From positions 1 through 64,000 of the forward strand of contig WOUQ01000008.1 of the NCBI GenBank assembly GCA_009772925.1: 64,000 bases of DNA, given 5' to 3'. A program made the translations under genes and the position numbers. This document shows positions 19,549-29,292 of this stretch, one piece after another. Each line of letters starts with the position of its first letter. The first letter of the stretch is position 1. The stretch comes from a bacterium (GTDB lineage: Bacteria > Pseudomonadota > Gammaproteobacteria > Burkholderiales > Thiobacillaceae). Under the pieces are notes generated by a model. That model was given only the letters and a program-made list of their open reading frames with translations. It was not told the origin of the DNA and did no database searches.

Positions 19549-20472
19549 ATGGCCGACGATGAATTCCTGGTGCCGGTGCGCAAGTCCGAGATCGAACTTG
19601 GCAAGCCCTTGCCCTTTTCCATCTATGACGCGTCGCGCAACCTGCTGCTCAGTCGCGGCGTGATCGTACGCAGCGAGCATCAGATCGAGGCCTTGCTGGA
19701 ACGCGGCCTGTTCCGCGAAGGTCGGCGCCAGCGCCTGGAATACACCCAGTCCGCGCTGGAGGAGGGCGGTGGCGGCGCGGCGGGCGGCGCACCGAGGACG
19801 CAGGAGGAAACCCTCAGCTTCGAGGCCATCAAGTTGATGCCGGACGACACCCTGCAGTTGCAACCTCTGCTGGAGGGACAGACCGAGCGCTTCACGGTGC
19901 GCGTCATTGGCGTAATGAAGCCGAAGAGCGTGCTGGTGACGGCGCCCATGGTCGACGGCAAGCTGATTTTCGTGCGCGACGGCCAGACCTACCTGATCCG
20001 CGCCTTTTCCGGCCTCAATGTCTGCGCCTTCAAGGCGAAGGTACTGAAGGCCCAGTTGCAGCCCTTTCCCTACCTGCACCTGTCTTATCCCGACACGGTG
20101 CAGGCCATGCGCATCCGCAAGGCCATGCGGGCGCCGGCCGGCATCATCGTCGCCGTGCACGAGAGCGAGGAAGGCAGGCAGACGGGTGCCGGCAAGCTGG
20201 TGGACATCAGCGTCGGTGGCGCCAAGATGCACTCGCCCATGAAACTGGGCGAAAAGGATCAGACCCTGTGGCTGTCGTTCAAGGTGAAGCTGGGCGACAT
20301 GGAGGAATACGTGAAGACTCCGGCCATCATCCGCTCGCTGGGCGAGGAGGACGACGAGCAGGGCAAGCCGATGAAGTCCTACGGACTGCAGTTCGGCGAG
20401 CTCAATCAGGCCCAGCGACTCATCATCATGAACCTGGTCTATCAGCACCTCCTCAAGGAAGAGAGCGTCTGA
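19549..20472 (+). CDS. PilZ-domain c-di-GMP effector with YcgR-like N-domain
   Basis: This is a probable cytoplasmic c-di-GMP receptor of 307 residues. It has an N-terminal segment (1-70), an acidic Gly-rich linker, a YcgR-like beta domain (about 90-185) and a PilZ domain (186-300). The PilZ signature is complete: RKAMR at 190-194 for RxxxR, and DISVGG at 219-224 for DxSxxG. YcgR-type proteins act as flagellar brakes, but no flagellar gene is near, so the target is open. A TACAAT at 19462 may be its -10. The stop overlaps the thyA start as TGATG. Confidence 0.87.
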   Translation: MADDEFLVPVRKSEIELGKPLPFSIYDASRNLLLSRGVIVRSEHQIEALLERGLFREGRRQRLEYTQSALEEGGGGAAGGAPRTQEETLSFEAIKLMPDDTLQLQPLLEGQTERFTVRVIGVMKPKSVLVTAPMVDGKLIFVRDGQTYLIRAFSGLNVCAFKAKVLKAQLQPFPYLHLSYPDTVQAMRIRKAMRAPAGIIVAVHESEEGRQTGAGKLVDISVGGAKMHSPMKLGEKDQTLWLSFKVKLGDMEEYVKTPAIIRSLGEEDDEQGKPMKSYGLQFGELNQAQRLIIMNLVYQHLLKEESV

Positions 20473-21266
20473 TGCGGCAATACCTCGATCTGCTGCGCCA
20501 CGTCCTCGAGCATGGCACCCGCAAGACCGACCGCACCGGCACCGGCACGATCTCGGTGTTCGGCCACCAGATGCGCTTCGACCTGTCCGAGGGCTTCCCC
20601 CTGCTCACCACCAAGAAGGTGCATCTCAAGTCCATCATCCACGAGTTGCTCTGGTTCCTGAAGGGCGACACCAACATCCAGTACCTGAAGGACCACGGCG
20701 TCTCCATCTGGAACGAATGGGCCGACGAGCAGGGCAATCTCGGCCCCATCTACGGCTACCAGTGGCGCTCCTGGCCGGCGCGGGACGGCCGCCACATCGA
20801 CCAGATCAGCGAAGTGCTGCAAACCCTGAAAAGCAACCCGGATTCCCGCCGCATCATCGTTTCCGCCTGGAACGTGGGCGAACTGCCCTACATGAAGCTG
20901 CCCCCCTGCCACGCCTTCTTCCAGTTCTACGTGGCCGACGGCAAGTTGAGCTGCCAGCTCTACCAGCGCAGCGCCGACATCTTCCTCGGCGTGCCCTTCA
21001 ACATCGCCAGCTACGCCCTGCTCACCCTGATGATCGCCCAGGTCACCGGCCTGAAGCCCGGCGACTTCGTGCACACCCTGGGCGACGCCCACATCTACCT
21101 CAACCACATGGAGCAGGTGAACCTGCAACTCTCGCGCGAACCCCGCGCCCTGCCGGTGATGAAGCTGAATCCCGCGGTCACCGACCTGTTCGCCTTCAAG
21201 TACGAGGACTTCACCCTGGAAGGCTACGACCCGCATCCGGGCATCAAGGCGCCGGTTGCGGTGTGA
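20472..21266 (+). CDS. thyA: Thymidylate synthase
   Basis: It methylates dUMP to dTMP using methylene-tetrahydrofolate. The 264-residue protein equals E. coli ThyA in length. The catalytic Cys146 lies in [11 protein letters not shown], followed by [20 protein letters not shown] and HIYLNHMEQ. The start at 20472 overlaps the previous stop by one base; the open frame further upstream lies in the PilZ gene. The partner enzyme folA, which recycles the dihydrofolate made here, is about 7 kb downstream on the same strand. Confidence 0.98.
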   Translation: MRQYLDLLRHVLEHGTRKTDRTGTGTISVFGHQMRFDLSEGFPLLTTKKVHLKSIIHELLWFLKGDTNIQYLKDHGVSIWNEWADEQGNLGPIYGYQWRSWPARDGRHIDQISEVLQTLKSNPDSRRIIVSAWNVGELPYMKLPPCHAFFQFYVADGKLSCQLYQRSADIFLGVPFNIASYALLTLMIAQVTGLKPGDFVHTLGDAHIYLNHMEQVNLQLSREPRALPVMKLNPAVTDLFAFKYEDFTLEGYDPHPGIKAPVAV

Positions 21267-21323
21267 TCCTCGCCCGGGCTGAAAGGCAGTTCGCCCGGGC
21301 AGGCAAGACAAGGAGAGCGAAGC

Positions 21324-22292
21324 GTGGCCAGTGACCGATCCTTGAGCCGCACGGCAGCGTTCGCCACGGTGAGATACCCGAACCTGCATGCCACCCTGCT
21401 GGTGGCCTTCGCCGTGCTCCTGCTTGTCCCTTACGCCCGCGGGGAAGTCGATTTGAGCCAGTACCTGTACGAGGATACCAAGCAACTGGTGAGACTCGTC
21501 GAGGACGCGGCGACGTTCATGGAGCGCGACGGAACGGCGGCCTTCTCCGCATATCGCAAGCCAGGCTCGCGCTGGTTCAACGAAAAATATTATTTCTTCG
21601 TGTACGACGGCGGCGGTACCTGCGTGTTCCATGCCGTCTCTCCGGAACTCGTCGGCAAGAATCTGATGGACTTCCGCGACATGCACGGCAAGCCGGTCAT
21701 TCGCTACATCACCGACGTCGGCCGGCAGCCTGCACGCGACGCCCGTGGCTGGGTGTTCTACCTGTGGCCGGACAAGGACGGACTCATGCCGAAATGGAAG
21801 GGCGCCTACATCCGCAAGGTGGTCGCGCCGGACGGCAGGCATTACCTGATCGGCAGCGGCATCTACGATCCCAAGATGGAGCGGGTCTTCGTGCAGCAGA
21901 ACGTCGAGCGCGCGGCGGAGTTGCTGGCGAGGGAAGGGAAGGAAGCCGCGTTCGGAGCCTTCCGCGATCTGGCCTCCCCCTTCAGCTTTCTCGACACCTA
22001 CGTCTACGTCACCGACGAACAGGGGCGCACCGTGGTGGACCCCGCGTTTCCGCAGATCCATGGCCGCAACCTCTCCGGCATCAAGGATGCCATTGGCCGG
22101 CCGGTCATGGCCGAGATCGCCGAGAAACTGCGTAGCCACGACGAGGCCTGGGCGCAGTACCTCTGGCCCAAGCCGGGCGCGGCGCTGCCCTCGAGAAAAC
22201 TGGTTTATGCAAGGAAGATTCGCGTCGGTGGCGAAACCCTCGTCCTTGGCTCCACGTTCTTCCTGGCGAGCCCGATCTGGATGAAGCAGTAG
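21324..22292 (+). CDS. Exported double-Cache-domain protein
   Basis: This is a periplasmic ligand-binding-type protein of 322 residues with no attached signalling output. It starts with GTG after AAGGAGAG, has a signal or anchor sequence (about 20-40, ending YARG-E), then two similar Cache units (about 50-190 and 190-310). Each unit shows the YVYVTD or YYFFVYD strand, followed by a GRNLS or GKNLM loop and a late YARKI or YIRKV strand. It lies 11 bases before a purine/pyrimidine-type permease, so it might bind the same solute; that link is an inference. Confidence 0.8.
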   Translation: MASDRSLSRTAAFATVRYPNLHATLLVAFAVLLLVPYARGEVDLSQYLYEDTKQLVRLVEDAATFMERDGTAAFSAYRKPGSRWFNEKYYFFVYDGGGTCVFHAVSPELVGKNLMDFRDMHGKPVIRYITDVGRQPARDARGWVFYLWPDKDGLMPKWKGAYIRKVVAPDGRHYLIGSGIYDPKMERVFVQQNVERAAELLAREGKEAAFGAFRDLASPFSFLDTYVYVTDEQGRTVVDPAFPQIHGRNLSGIKDAIGRPVMAEIAEKLRSHDEAWAQYLWPKPGAALPSRKLVYARKIRVGGETLVLGSTFFLASPIWMKQ

Positions 22293-22302
22293 GCGGAGGC
22301 AC

Positions 22303-23631
22303 ATGGCCAAGCTCCCCGAGAACCTGATCTACGGCGTGGACGACAAGCCCCCGGTGCCGGTTCTGCTGTTGCTCGGCATGCAGCACATCTTCCTCATGTC
22401 GAGCACCCTCGTTCTTCCCGTGGTGCTGGTCACCGAAATCGGCGGCGGCTTCGACCAGGTGCGCTCGGTTGTCGCCCTCACCAGGATCTCTTGCGGGCTG
22501 GGCACGATATTCCAGGCCATGCGCTTCCGCTGGGTGGGTTCCGGCTATCTCTGCCCGAACCTCTGCGGCCCGAATTTCTTCGCCGCGTCGATGAGCGCCG
22601 CGTGGCTCGGCGGCTTGCCGCTGATGCGAGGCATGACCATTGTGGCGGGCCTGGTCGAGATCGTTTTCGCGCGGGCGCTGCATCGCATCAAGTTCCTGTT
22701 CCCGCCCGAGATCACGGGGCTGGTGGTGCTCATGGTGGCGGTAGGGGTCATCCCGCTCGGCGTCTCCAAGTTCCTCGGCGTCAACTACGAGGGCGAACCG
22801 ATCCAGGGCGCGTCCCTGCTGGTGGCATTCCTCACCCTGCTGACCATGGTAGGGGTCAACGTCTGGGGAAAGGGCAGGCTCAAGCTCTACAGCGTGCTCG
22901 CCGGAATGGTCGCCGGTTACCTGCTCGCCCTCGGCGCCGGCCAGTTGACCGCGGCCGATTTCCGCGGCGTCGCCTCGGCGCCCTGGGTGGCGCTCCCACG
23001 CTACGACGGCATGCTGGACGTGGCCTTCAGCTGGTCCCTCCTGCCGGTATTCGTCATCGTCTCGATCACCGGCGCGCTCAAGTCATTCGGCAACCTGATC
23101 ATGTGCGAAAAGGTGAATGACGCCGAGTGGAAGGCGCCGAACACCCGGCGCATCGGCAACGGTCTCATGGCGGACGCCTTCTGCGTGACGGCCTCGGGCA
23201 TGCTGGGGGGCGTGGCCTCGGACACCTCGGCGAGCAACGTGGCCTTCAGCAGCGCCTCGGGAGCGACCAGCCGCAGGATCGGCTACGTGGCCGGCGCCCT
23301 GTTCATCGTCCTTGGTTTCTTCCCCAAGGTCAGCGGGGTTCTGTCCGTCATGCCGATGCCGGTGATGGGGGCCATCCTGATTTTCGTGACCTCGTTCATG
23401 ATCGTCTCCGGCATCCAGATCATCCTGGGCGCGGGCATGGACAACCGCCGCACCTTCGTGATCGGGATCTCCATCATCTTCGGGTTGAGCCTGGATCTGC
23501 TGCCCTCGCTTTACGCGGGCATTCCCGTTGGCATCCGCCCCCTGTTCGAATCCTCGCTGACCCTCTGCACCGTGCTGGCGGTGGTTCTCAATCAGGTTCT
23601 GCGGCTGGGGGCACCCAAGGGTTCGGCCTGA
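22303..23631 (+). CDS. NCS2 family nucleobase permease (xanthine/uracil type)
   Basis: This is an inner-membrane nucleobase symporter of the NAT/NCS2 family, 442 residues with about twelve to fourteen hydrophobic segments. Family features are [16 protein letters not shown] near the N-terminus and [20 protein letters not shown] in the central signature region. [18 protein letters not shown] follows. Substrate cannot be assigned from the sequence; xanthine, urate or uracil are possible. It follows the Cache protein closely, and an adenine deaminase is encoded at 61797. Confidence 0.88.
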   Translation: MAKLPENLIYGVDDKPPVPVLLLLGMQHIFLMSSTLVLPVVLVTEIGGGFDQVRSVVALTRISCGLGTIFQAMRFRWVGSGYLCPNLCGPNFFAASMSAAWLGGLPLMRGMTIVAGLVEIVFARALHRIKFLFPPEITGLVVLMVAVGVIPLGVSKFLGVNYEGEPIQGASLLVAFLTLLTMVGVNVWGKGRLKLYSVLAGMVAGYLLALGAGQLTAADFRGVASAPWVALPRYDGMLDVAFSWSLLPVFVIVSITGALKSFGNLIMCEKVNDAEWKAPNTRRIGNGLMADAFCVTASGMLGGVASDTSASNVAFSSASGATSRRIGYVAGALFIVLGFFPKVSGVLSVMPMPVMGAILIFVTSFMIVSGIQIILGAGMDNRRTFVIGISIIFGLSLDLLPSLYAGIPVGIRPLFESSLTLCTVLAVVLNQVLRLGAPKGSA

Positions 23632-23692
23632 GCCTGGCCGTGCCGGATGCCGGCTTGCCTCCTGCAGGGCCGCGCATCCCTTATGCTTAAGC

Positions 23693-24412
23693 ATGGCGGA
23701 AAACACACCGGAATGCGTCTTCAGGGCGAAGGGCCTGACCAAGATCTACCGCATGGGCGAGGTGGAGGTGCACGCCCTGCGCGGCATCGACCTGGAACTG
23801 CATGCCGGCGAACTGGTGGTGCTGCTGGGGCCTTCCGGCAGCGGCAAGTCCACCCTGCTCAACATCCTGGGCGGGCTGGATACGCCCACGGCGGGGGAGG
23901 TGTTCTACCTCGACCGCAACCTCTCCGCCGCCGGTGAGGAAGCCCTGACCGGCTTCCGCCGCGACCATGTGGGTTTCGTCTTCCAGTTCTACAACCTGAT
24001 CCCCAGCCTGACCGCCCGCGAGAACGTTTCGGCGGTCACCGAAATCTCGAAATCCCCGATGCGGCCCGAGGAAGCCCTGCGTCTGGTGGGCTTGGGTGAG
24101 CGCCTGGATCACTTCCCGGCCCAGCTCTCCGGCGGCGAGCAGCAGCGCGTGGCCATCGCCCGCGCCATCGCCAAGAACCCCGCCGTGCTGCTCTGCGACG
24201 AGCCCACCGGCGCGCTGGATTCGGCCACCGGCGTCGTCGTGCTGGAAGCCCTGGAGAAGGTGAACCGGGAACTGGGCACGCTCACCGTGCTGATCACCCA
24301 CAACGCCGGCATCGCCGACATGGCCGACCGGGTGATCCGGCTTTCCGACGGGCACATCGTCGAGGAGCGGCGCAATGCGGTGAAGAAGGCGGCGTGCGAG
24401 TTGAGCTGGTGA
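23693..24412 (+). CDS. ABC transporter ATP-binding protein (LolD/MacB-N type)
   Basis: This is the ATPase of an FtsX-type export or lipoprotein-handling transporter. The 239-residue protein has Walker [10 protein letters not shown], a Q-loop in [13 protein letters not shown], signature LSGGEQQR, Walker [12 protein letters not shown] and a switch His in ITHN. The QFYNL and ALDS features are those of the LolD/MacB subfamily. The permease and a HlyD-type adaptor follow, giving a tripartite MacAB-like set with the ATPase on its own chain. No outer-membrane channel gene is near. Confidence 0.92.
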   Translation: MAENTPECVFRAKGLTKIYRMGEVEVHALRGIDLELHAGELVVLLGPSGSGKSTLLNILGGLDTPTAGEVFYLDRNLSAAGEEALTGFRRDHVGFVFQFYNLIPSLTARENVSAVTEISKSPMRPEEALRLVGLGERLDHFPAQLSGGEQQRVAIARAIAKNPAVLLCDEPTGALDSATGVVVLEALEKVNRELGTLTVLITHNAGIADMADRVIRLSDGHIVEERRNAVKKAACELSW

Positions 24413-24442
24413 TCGTGATGCATCCGCGGGCTGAAATGAACT

Positions 24443-24511
24443 GTCATACCGGCGCAAGCCGGTATCCAGGCCGGGCGGTGGACTGGACTCCGGCCTTTGC
24501 CGGAGTGACGA
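24443..24511. repeat. REP-like paired hairpins between ABC ATPase and permease genes
   Basis: GTCATACCGGCGCAAGCCGG faces an inverted relative ending CCGGAGTGACGA. Each half is a hairpin (TACCGGC/GCCGGTA and ACTCCGGC/GCCGGAGT). Layout and edges (GTCAT...CCAG, CTGGA...TGACG) match the 9304-9378 element, so both belong to one dispersed family. This one lies in an operon spacer, ending eight bases before the permease ATG. Confidence 0.7.
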
Positions 24512-24518
24512 CATCACC

Positions 24519-26885
24519 ATGACCGCCCTCAACCTCAAGCTCCTGCGCGACCTCTGGCACATGCGCGGCCAGGCGCTGGCCATCGCTGCGGTGATCGCGG
24601 GGGGCGTGGCGACCCTGGTCATGTCCCTGTCCACCTACGATTCCCTGGTGGCCAGCCGCGACCTGTTCTACCGGGACTACCGTTTCGCCGAGGTGTTCAC
24701 CCGCCTGACGCGGGCGCCGGAAGCGGTGGCCGCGCGGCTCGCCGAAATTCCCGGCGTGGAGCGCATTGAGACGCGGGTGGTGGCGGTGGTGAAGCTGGAG
24801 GTGGCGGGTTTCACCGATCCGGTCACCGGCGTGCTGTCTTCCCTGCCGGACACCGGCCAGCCGCTGCTCAACACCCTGCACCTCAAGCGCGGCCGCTGGC
24901 TGACACCCTACAGCGGCGACGAGGTGATCGTCAGCGACACCTTCGCCGACGCGCACGGGCTGCATCCCGGCGACCGCATCCACGCGGTCATTCACGGCAA
25001 GCGCAAGGCCTTGACCCTGGTGGGCGTGGCGCTGTCGCCGGAATACGTCTACCAGATCGCGCCGGGGGCGATGTTTCCCGACTTCAAGCGCTACGGCGTG
25101 CTGTGGATGGGCCGCAACGCCCTGGCCGCTGCCTATGACATGGACGGCGCCTTCAACAACGTCAGCCTCACGCTGACGCCGGGGGCCGAGGCGCAGGCGG
25201 TGATCGACCGTCTGGACGGCCTGCTGGCCCGCTACGGCGGCATCGGCGCCTTTGCCCGCAAGGACCAGTTCTCCAACCGATTCCTGTCGGAAGAGCTGAA
25301 GCAGTTGCAGACCACGGCCACGGTGTTTCCCTCCATCTTCCTGGGGGTGGCGGCCTTCCTGCTGAACGTGGTGGTAGCCCGGCTCATCGCCACCCAGCGC
25401 GAGCAGATCGCCGTCCTCAAGGCCTTCGGCTACCGGCCCCTGGCCATCGGCTGGCATTACCTCAAGCTGGTACTGACGGTGGCCTTTCTCGGCGTCGCCG
25501 GCGGCGTCGCGCTGGGGGCCTGGTTCGGCCAGGGGCTGGCCGGTGTCTACATGGAGTTGTACCGCTTCCCCTACCTGGATTACGTGCTGAATCCGGGCGT
25601 CATCGCCATCGCCCTCGGGGTGGCGGGACTGGCGGCGGCCAGCGGCACGCTGGTGGCGGTGGGGAGGGCGGTGCGCCTGCCGCCGGCGGAAGGCATGCGT
25701 CCGGAATCGCCCGTGGTCTATCGCGCCACCCTGCTCGAGCGGCTGGGCCTGCAACGGCTGCTGAACCAGCCCACGCGCATGATCCTGCGCCACATCGAGC
25801 GGCGGCCGCTGAAATCGCTGCTCACCGTGTTCGGCATAGCCTGCGCCGGCGGCCTCATGATGGTGGGCAACTACCAGCGTGGTGCCATCGATTTCATGGT
25901 GGACATCCAGTTCCGTCAGGCGGCGCGCGAAGATCTGGCGGTGGGTTTCATCGAGTCGACCAGTGGCCGCGCCCTCTTCGAGCTGGCCCAGTTGCCCGGC
26001 GTGCGGCACGTGGAGGGATTCCGCGACGTGGCGGCGAACCTGCGCTTCGGCCAGTACCACTACCGCTCGGCGGTCTATGGCATCCAGCCGGACGGCATCC
26101 TGCACCGTTCGCTGGACCGCAATCTGCGGCCCGTCCAGGTGCCGCCCGGCGGCATCGTGCTCACCGACCATCTGGCGAACAACATCCTGCGCGTGAAGCC
26201 CGGCGACCTGCTCACCGTGGAAGTGCTGGAAGGCCGCCGCCAGGTATTGCACGTGCCGGTGCTGGGCATCACCAAGCAGTATCTGGGGGTCTCCGCCTAC
26301 ATGCGGCAGGACGATCTCAACGCGCTGCTGCGCGAGGGCCACGTGGTGTCCGGTGCCTACATTGGCCACGAGCCGGATGCCGCCGGCGACCTCTACGCCC
26401 GGCTGCATGCGCGGCCGCGCGTGCTGGGCATGGTGGCGCACGCCGCCGCCATCCGCAGCTTCTACGACACCCTCGGCGAGTTCGTGCTGTTCTTCAACAT
26501 GGTGGCCACCCTGCTGGCCGCCACCATCGCCTTCGGCGTCGTCTACAACAGCGCCCGCATCGCCCTGTCCGAGCGCGGGCGGGAACTCGCCAGCCTGCGC
26601 GTGCTGGGCTTCACCCACGGCGAGATCGCCTACATCCTGCTGGGCGAGCTTGCGCTGCTCACCCTCGCCGCGATTCCCCTGGGCTTCCTGGTGGGCGTCG
26701 GCCTGTGCGGCATCCTGGTGGTGGTGTTCGAATCCGATCTCTATCGCCTGCCGCTGGTGCTGGAGCCCTACAATTTCGCCCTGAGCGCGCTGGTGGTGAC
26801 GGTCTCCGCCGTCATCTCCGGCTTGCTGGTGTGGCGTCAACTGGGCCGGCTGGACCTGGTGGGCGTGCTGAAGACGAGGGAATGA
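24519..26885 (+). CDS. FtsX-family ABC transporter permease with two FtsX domains
   Basis: This is the inner-membrane permease partner of the preceding ATPase. At 788 residues it is a duplicated FtsX protein. An N-terminal helix (about 15-35) and a MacB-like periplasmic domain come first. A membrane block follows at about 270-390 with the RLIATQREQIAVLKAFGY coupling motif. A second unit starts near 430 and ends in another block with RIALSERGRELASLRVLGF. The stop overlaps the adaptor start as ATGA. Substrate is unknown: drugs, peptides or lipids are all possible for this class. Confidence 0.9.
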   Translation: MTALNLKLLRDLWHMRGQALAIAAVIAGGVATLVMSLSTYDSLVASRDLFYRDYRFAEVFTRLTRAPEAVAARLAEIPGVERIETRVVAVVKLEVAGFTDPVTGVLSSLPDTGQPLLNTLHLKRGRWLTPYSGDEVIVSDTFADAHGLHPGDRIHAVIHGKRKALTLVGVALSPEYVYQIAPGAMFPDFKRYGVLWMGRNALAAAYDMDGAFNNVSLTLTPGAEAQAVIDRLDGLLARYGGIGAFARKDQFSNRFLSEELKQLQTTATVFPSIFLGVAAFLLNVVVARLIATQREQIAVLKAFGYRPLAIGWHYLKLVLTVAFLGVAGGVALGAWFGQGLAGVYMELYRFPYLDYVLNPGVIAIALGVAGLAAASGTLVAVGRAVRLPPAEGMRPESPVVYRATLLERLGLQRLLNQPTRMILRHIERRPLKSLLTVFGIACAGGLMMVGNYQRGAIDFMVDIQFRQAAREDLAVGFIESTSGRALFELAQLPGVRHVEGFRDVAANLRFGQYHYRSAVYGIQPDGILHRSLDRNLRPVQVPPGGIVLTDHLANNILRVKPGDLLTVEVLEGRRQVLHVPVLGITKQYLGVSAYMRQDDLNALLREGHVVSGAYIGHEPDAAGDLYARLHARPRVLGMVAHAAAIRSFYDTLGEFVLFFNMVATLLAATIAFGVVYNSARIALSERGRELASLRVLGFTHGEIAYILLGELALLTLAAIPLGFLVGVGLCGILVVVFESDLYRLPLVLEPYNFALSALVVTVSAVISGLLVWRQLGRLDLVGVLKTRE

Positions 26886-28090
26886 GTGACATGAACTGGC
26901 GTGCGCGCATCGGTTACCTGGTCGTCGCCCTGATCCTGGCGGCGGGCATCGGCTACGGCTTCATGCCCCGTCCCGTGCCGGTGGAGCTGATCGAGGCGCG
27001 CCAGGGCCACCTGGCGGTGACGGTGGAGGAAGAGGGCCGCACGCGGGTGCGCGAGCGCTACGTGGTGGCCGCGCCGGTGGCCGGCCAGTCGCGCCGCATC
27101 ACCCTGAAGGTGGGAGACGCGGTTTCCGTCGGCCAGGCGGTGGCCTTCATCGAACCCGCCCGCGCCGCCAGCCTGGACCCGCGCAGCCGCGCCCAGGCCC
27201 AGGCGCGGGTGGAGGCGACCCAGGCCGCCCTGCTGGCCGCCCAGGAGACCGCCCGCGCCGCTGCCGCCGAGGCGCGCCTGGCCGAGCAGGAACTGGCCCG
27301 CGCCGAATCCCTCGGCAAGGCCAACTTCGTTTCCCAGGCCGCCGTGGACCAGGCCAGGAGCCGCCTGCAGGCCGCTCAGGCCAGCCGCCAGGCCGCCGAT
27401 TACCAGGTCCAGGTGGTCCGGCACGAGGTGGCCGTGGCCCGCGCCGCCCTCACCGAGCCCACAGCGCCCGCTGGCGCCGGCGTGCCCGCTACCCTGGTGG
27501 TCCAGGCGCCGGTGGCCGGCCGCGTGCTGGCCGTGCCGCACGAAAGCGAGGGCGTGGTGCAGCCGGGCCAGCCCCTCATCGAAATCGGCAACCCGGCCAG
27601 CCTGGAAGTGCTGGTGGAAGTGCTCTCCACCGCCGCCGTGAAGATCCGGCCGGGGGCCAAGGTGCTGCTGGACCGTTGGGGCGGCCCCGGCACTCTGGAA
27701 GGGCGGGTGCGGGTGGTGGAGCCCGCCGGCTTCACCAAGGTCTCCGCCCTGGGCGTGGAGGAACAGCGGGTGCGCGTGCTGGTGGACATCGTTTCCCCCG
27801 CCGGGGACTGGAACAGCCTGGGTGACGGTTACCGGGTCGAGGCCGCCTTCGTGCTGTGGGAAGGCGACGACCTCCTGCTGGCGCCCACCAGCGCCCTGTT
27901 CCGCAAGGCTGAAGGTTGGGCGCTGTACGCGGAGGAACACGGCCGCGCCCGCCTGCGCGAGGTCCAGGTGGGCCAGCGCACCGGCCTGCGCACGCAGATC
28001 GTCGGCGGCCTCAAGGCCGGTGACCGCGTCATCGCCCATCCCGACGAGAAGATCACCGAGGGCACGCGGGTGAAGGCGCGGCCGAATTGA
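26882..28090 (+). CDS. HlyD/MacA-type periplasmic adaptor
   Basis: This membrane-fusion protein would link the FtsX transporter to an outer-membrane channel. The 402-residue protein has one N-terminal membrane helix (about 9-25) and a lipoyl-like half (VVAAPVAGQSRR, about 60). An Ala/Gln-rich coiled-coil hairpin spans about 90-185. The second lipoyl half (VVQAPVAGRVLAVP) and the beta-barrel and membrane-proximal domains follow. The start at 26882 overlaps the permease stop; MNWRAR at 26891 is the alternative start. It ends the export operon. Confidence 0.9.
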   Translation: MSDMNWRARIGYLVVALILAAGIGYGFMPRPVPVELIEARQGHLAVTVEEEGRTRVRERYVVAAPVAGQSRRITLKVGDAVSVGQAVAFIEPARAASLDPRSRAQAQARVEATQAALLAAQETARAAAAEARLAEQELARAESLGKANFVSQAAVDQARSRLQAAQASRQAADYQVQVVRHEVAVARAALTEPTAPAGAGVPATLVVQAPVAGRVLAVPHESEGVVQPGQPLIEIGNPASLEVLVEVLSTAAVKIRPGAKVLLDRWGGPGTLEGRVRVVEPAGFTKVSALGVEEQRVRVLVDIVSPAGDWNSLGDGYRVEAAFVLWEGDDLLLAPTSALFRKAEGWALYAEEHGRARLREVQVGQRTGLRTQIVGGLKAGDRVIAHPDEKITEGTRVKARPN

Positions 28091-28174
28091 CGACGCCGGT
28101 ATCGGGTCACGCCGCTTCCCAAGCTCGCACCCTCTGCAATACCCTTGGCCCTTCCGTCCGCCCTGCAAGATTCC

Positions 28175-28675
28175 ATGCCCGACCGCGCCACCCCCATCCT
28201 TTCGGTCATCGCCGCCATGGCGCGTAACCGCGTCATCGGCGTCAACAACACGCTACCCTGGCGCTTGCCGGAGGACCTCAAGCACTTCAAGGCGCTGACC
28301 ATGGGGCATCCCATCATCATGGGGCGCAAGACCTTCGAGTCGATCGGCAAGCCCTTGCCGGGCCGCACCACGGTCATCGTCACCCGTGATTCGCGCTACC
28401 GCGTGGAGGGTTGCCTGATCGCCACCTCCATCGATGCGGCCATCGCCGCATGCGCCGGTGAACCGGAGATCTTCTTCGTCGGCGGCGCCGAACTGTACGC
28501 CCAGGTGCTGCCCAGGGCGGACCGGCTGTATCTCACGGAAATCCAGGCCGATTACGCGGGTGACGCCTGGTTCCCGGCCTTCGACCGCGATGCATGGGAA
28601 GAGATGGCGCGCGACCGCCGCGTGAGTCCGGACGGGCTCGGCTACGACTTCGTCACTTACCGGCGGCGCTGCTAG
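28175..28675 (+). CDS. folA: Dihydrofolate reductase
   Basis: It reduces dihydrofolate to tetrahydrofolate with NADPH. The 166-residue protein has IAAMARNRVIGVNNTLPWRL, HPIIMGRKTFESIG and GRTTVIVTR. FFVGGAELYAQVLP, the NADPH-site strand, follows. The start at 28175 gives the usual length; an in-frame ATG ten codons earlier is less typical. Its TAG stop (28673-28675) shares the CTAG palindrome with the stop of the convergent gene. Confidence 0.97.
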   Translation: MPDRATPILSVIAAMARNRVIGVNNTLPWRLPEDLKHFKALTMGHPIIMGRKTFESIGKPLPGRTTVIVTRDSRYRVEGCLIATSIDAAIAACAGEPEIFFVGGAELYAQVLPRADRLYLTEIQADYAGDAWFPAFDRDAWEEMARDRRVSPDGLGYDFVTYRRRC

Positions 28676-28941
28676 GCGCTGACGGCGGCCGTCCGCTCGC
28701 GGAAGTAGCGGGCGGCGGCGCCTACCAGCATATGCGCGTCCTGCTCGCTGAGGTCGGGATGCAGATCACGGACCAGCTTGGCCGCCCAATATTCCGTGGG
28801 ATTGCCGTTGAGGTTCTCCCTGTTGCTGAAGAAGGGTTCCAGCCGGGGAATGGTCTTTTCGAACAACGCCCGCAGGTCGGGCCGCTTGCGGCGCTCCTGG
28901 AATGAGGTCGCGGGGGTGTGCTCGGTGGTGGACGGTTGCAT
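28672..28941 (-). CDS. Small conserved-looking hypothetical protein
   Basis: I do not recognise this 89-residue protein. It is soluble and charged, with a C-terminal helical part (FSNRENLNGNPTEYWAAKLV, then HPDLSEQDAHMLVGAA). The start at 28941 is chosen for the AGGGAGA eight bases upstream; the frame is open to 29016. A good FNR-type box lies 75 bases before the ATG, so anaerobic control is likely. It is convergent with folA and shares its stop tetramer. Confidence 0.7.
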   Translation of the reverse strand: MQPSTTEHTPATSFQERRKRPDLRALFEKTIPRLEPFFSNRENLNGNPTEYWAAKLVRDLHPDLSEQDAHMLVGAAARYFRERTAAVSA

Positions 28942-29292
28942 GAGGAGTCTCCCTGGGTCGTGGCTTCCCCTTATCGGCCGATCCGCGCCGGGCTTGAATC
29001 GAAGCCACTCTGACATTGACCTGGATCAGTTCCAGGCGTCTCGTTCCAGGTATCCCAGTGCATTCAGTCCATGTCCAGGTGTGGTGTCGTTCCAGGTATC
29101 GGAAGTCGCCTCAACGCCACCTGTTCATGGACTGGAGTGGCGGTGCGAGGGAGGCCGGCATTGTCATCGTGGTGCTGTGGTGTGTGAGCGACCGCGCGGG
29201 CACAAAAGAAAAGCGCCTGCCCATCGCCACATGCTCTGGCGGAGGCGGGCGCCCCTGAAAACAGTCGCCGGCGTGGAGCCGGCACGGCGGTA
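28942..29292. other. Intergenic region with FNR-like box and short direct repeats
   Basis: No convincing gene is seen in these 351 bases. They hold the FNR-type box at 29016-29029, two identical 14-mers TCGTTCCAGGTATC (29041-29054 and 29087-29100) 46 bases apart, and degenerate relatives (GTTCCAGG near 29030, GTCCAGG near 29072). The short open frames here have no ribosome sites or family features. Confidence 0.6.
29016..29029 (-). promoter_or_regulatory. FNR/DNR-type binding site
   Basis: TTGAC-CTGG-ATCAG matches the TTGAY-N4-ATCAA pattern bound by FNR, ANR or DNR regulators in all but the last base. It is 75 bases before the ATG at 28941, a spacing that allows activation from near -41. This suggests oxygen or nitric-oxide control of that gene. 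Confidence 0.5.
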
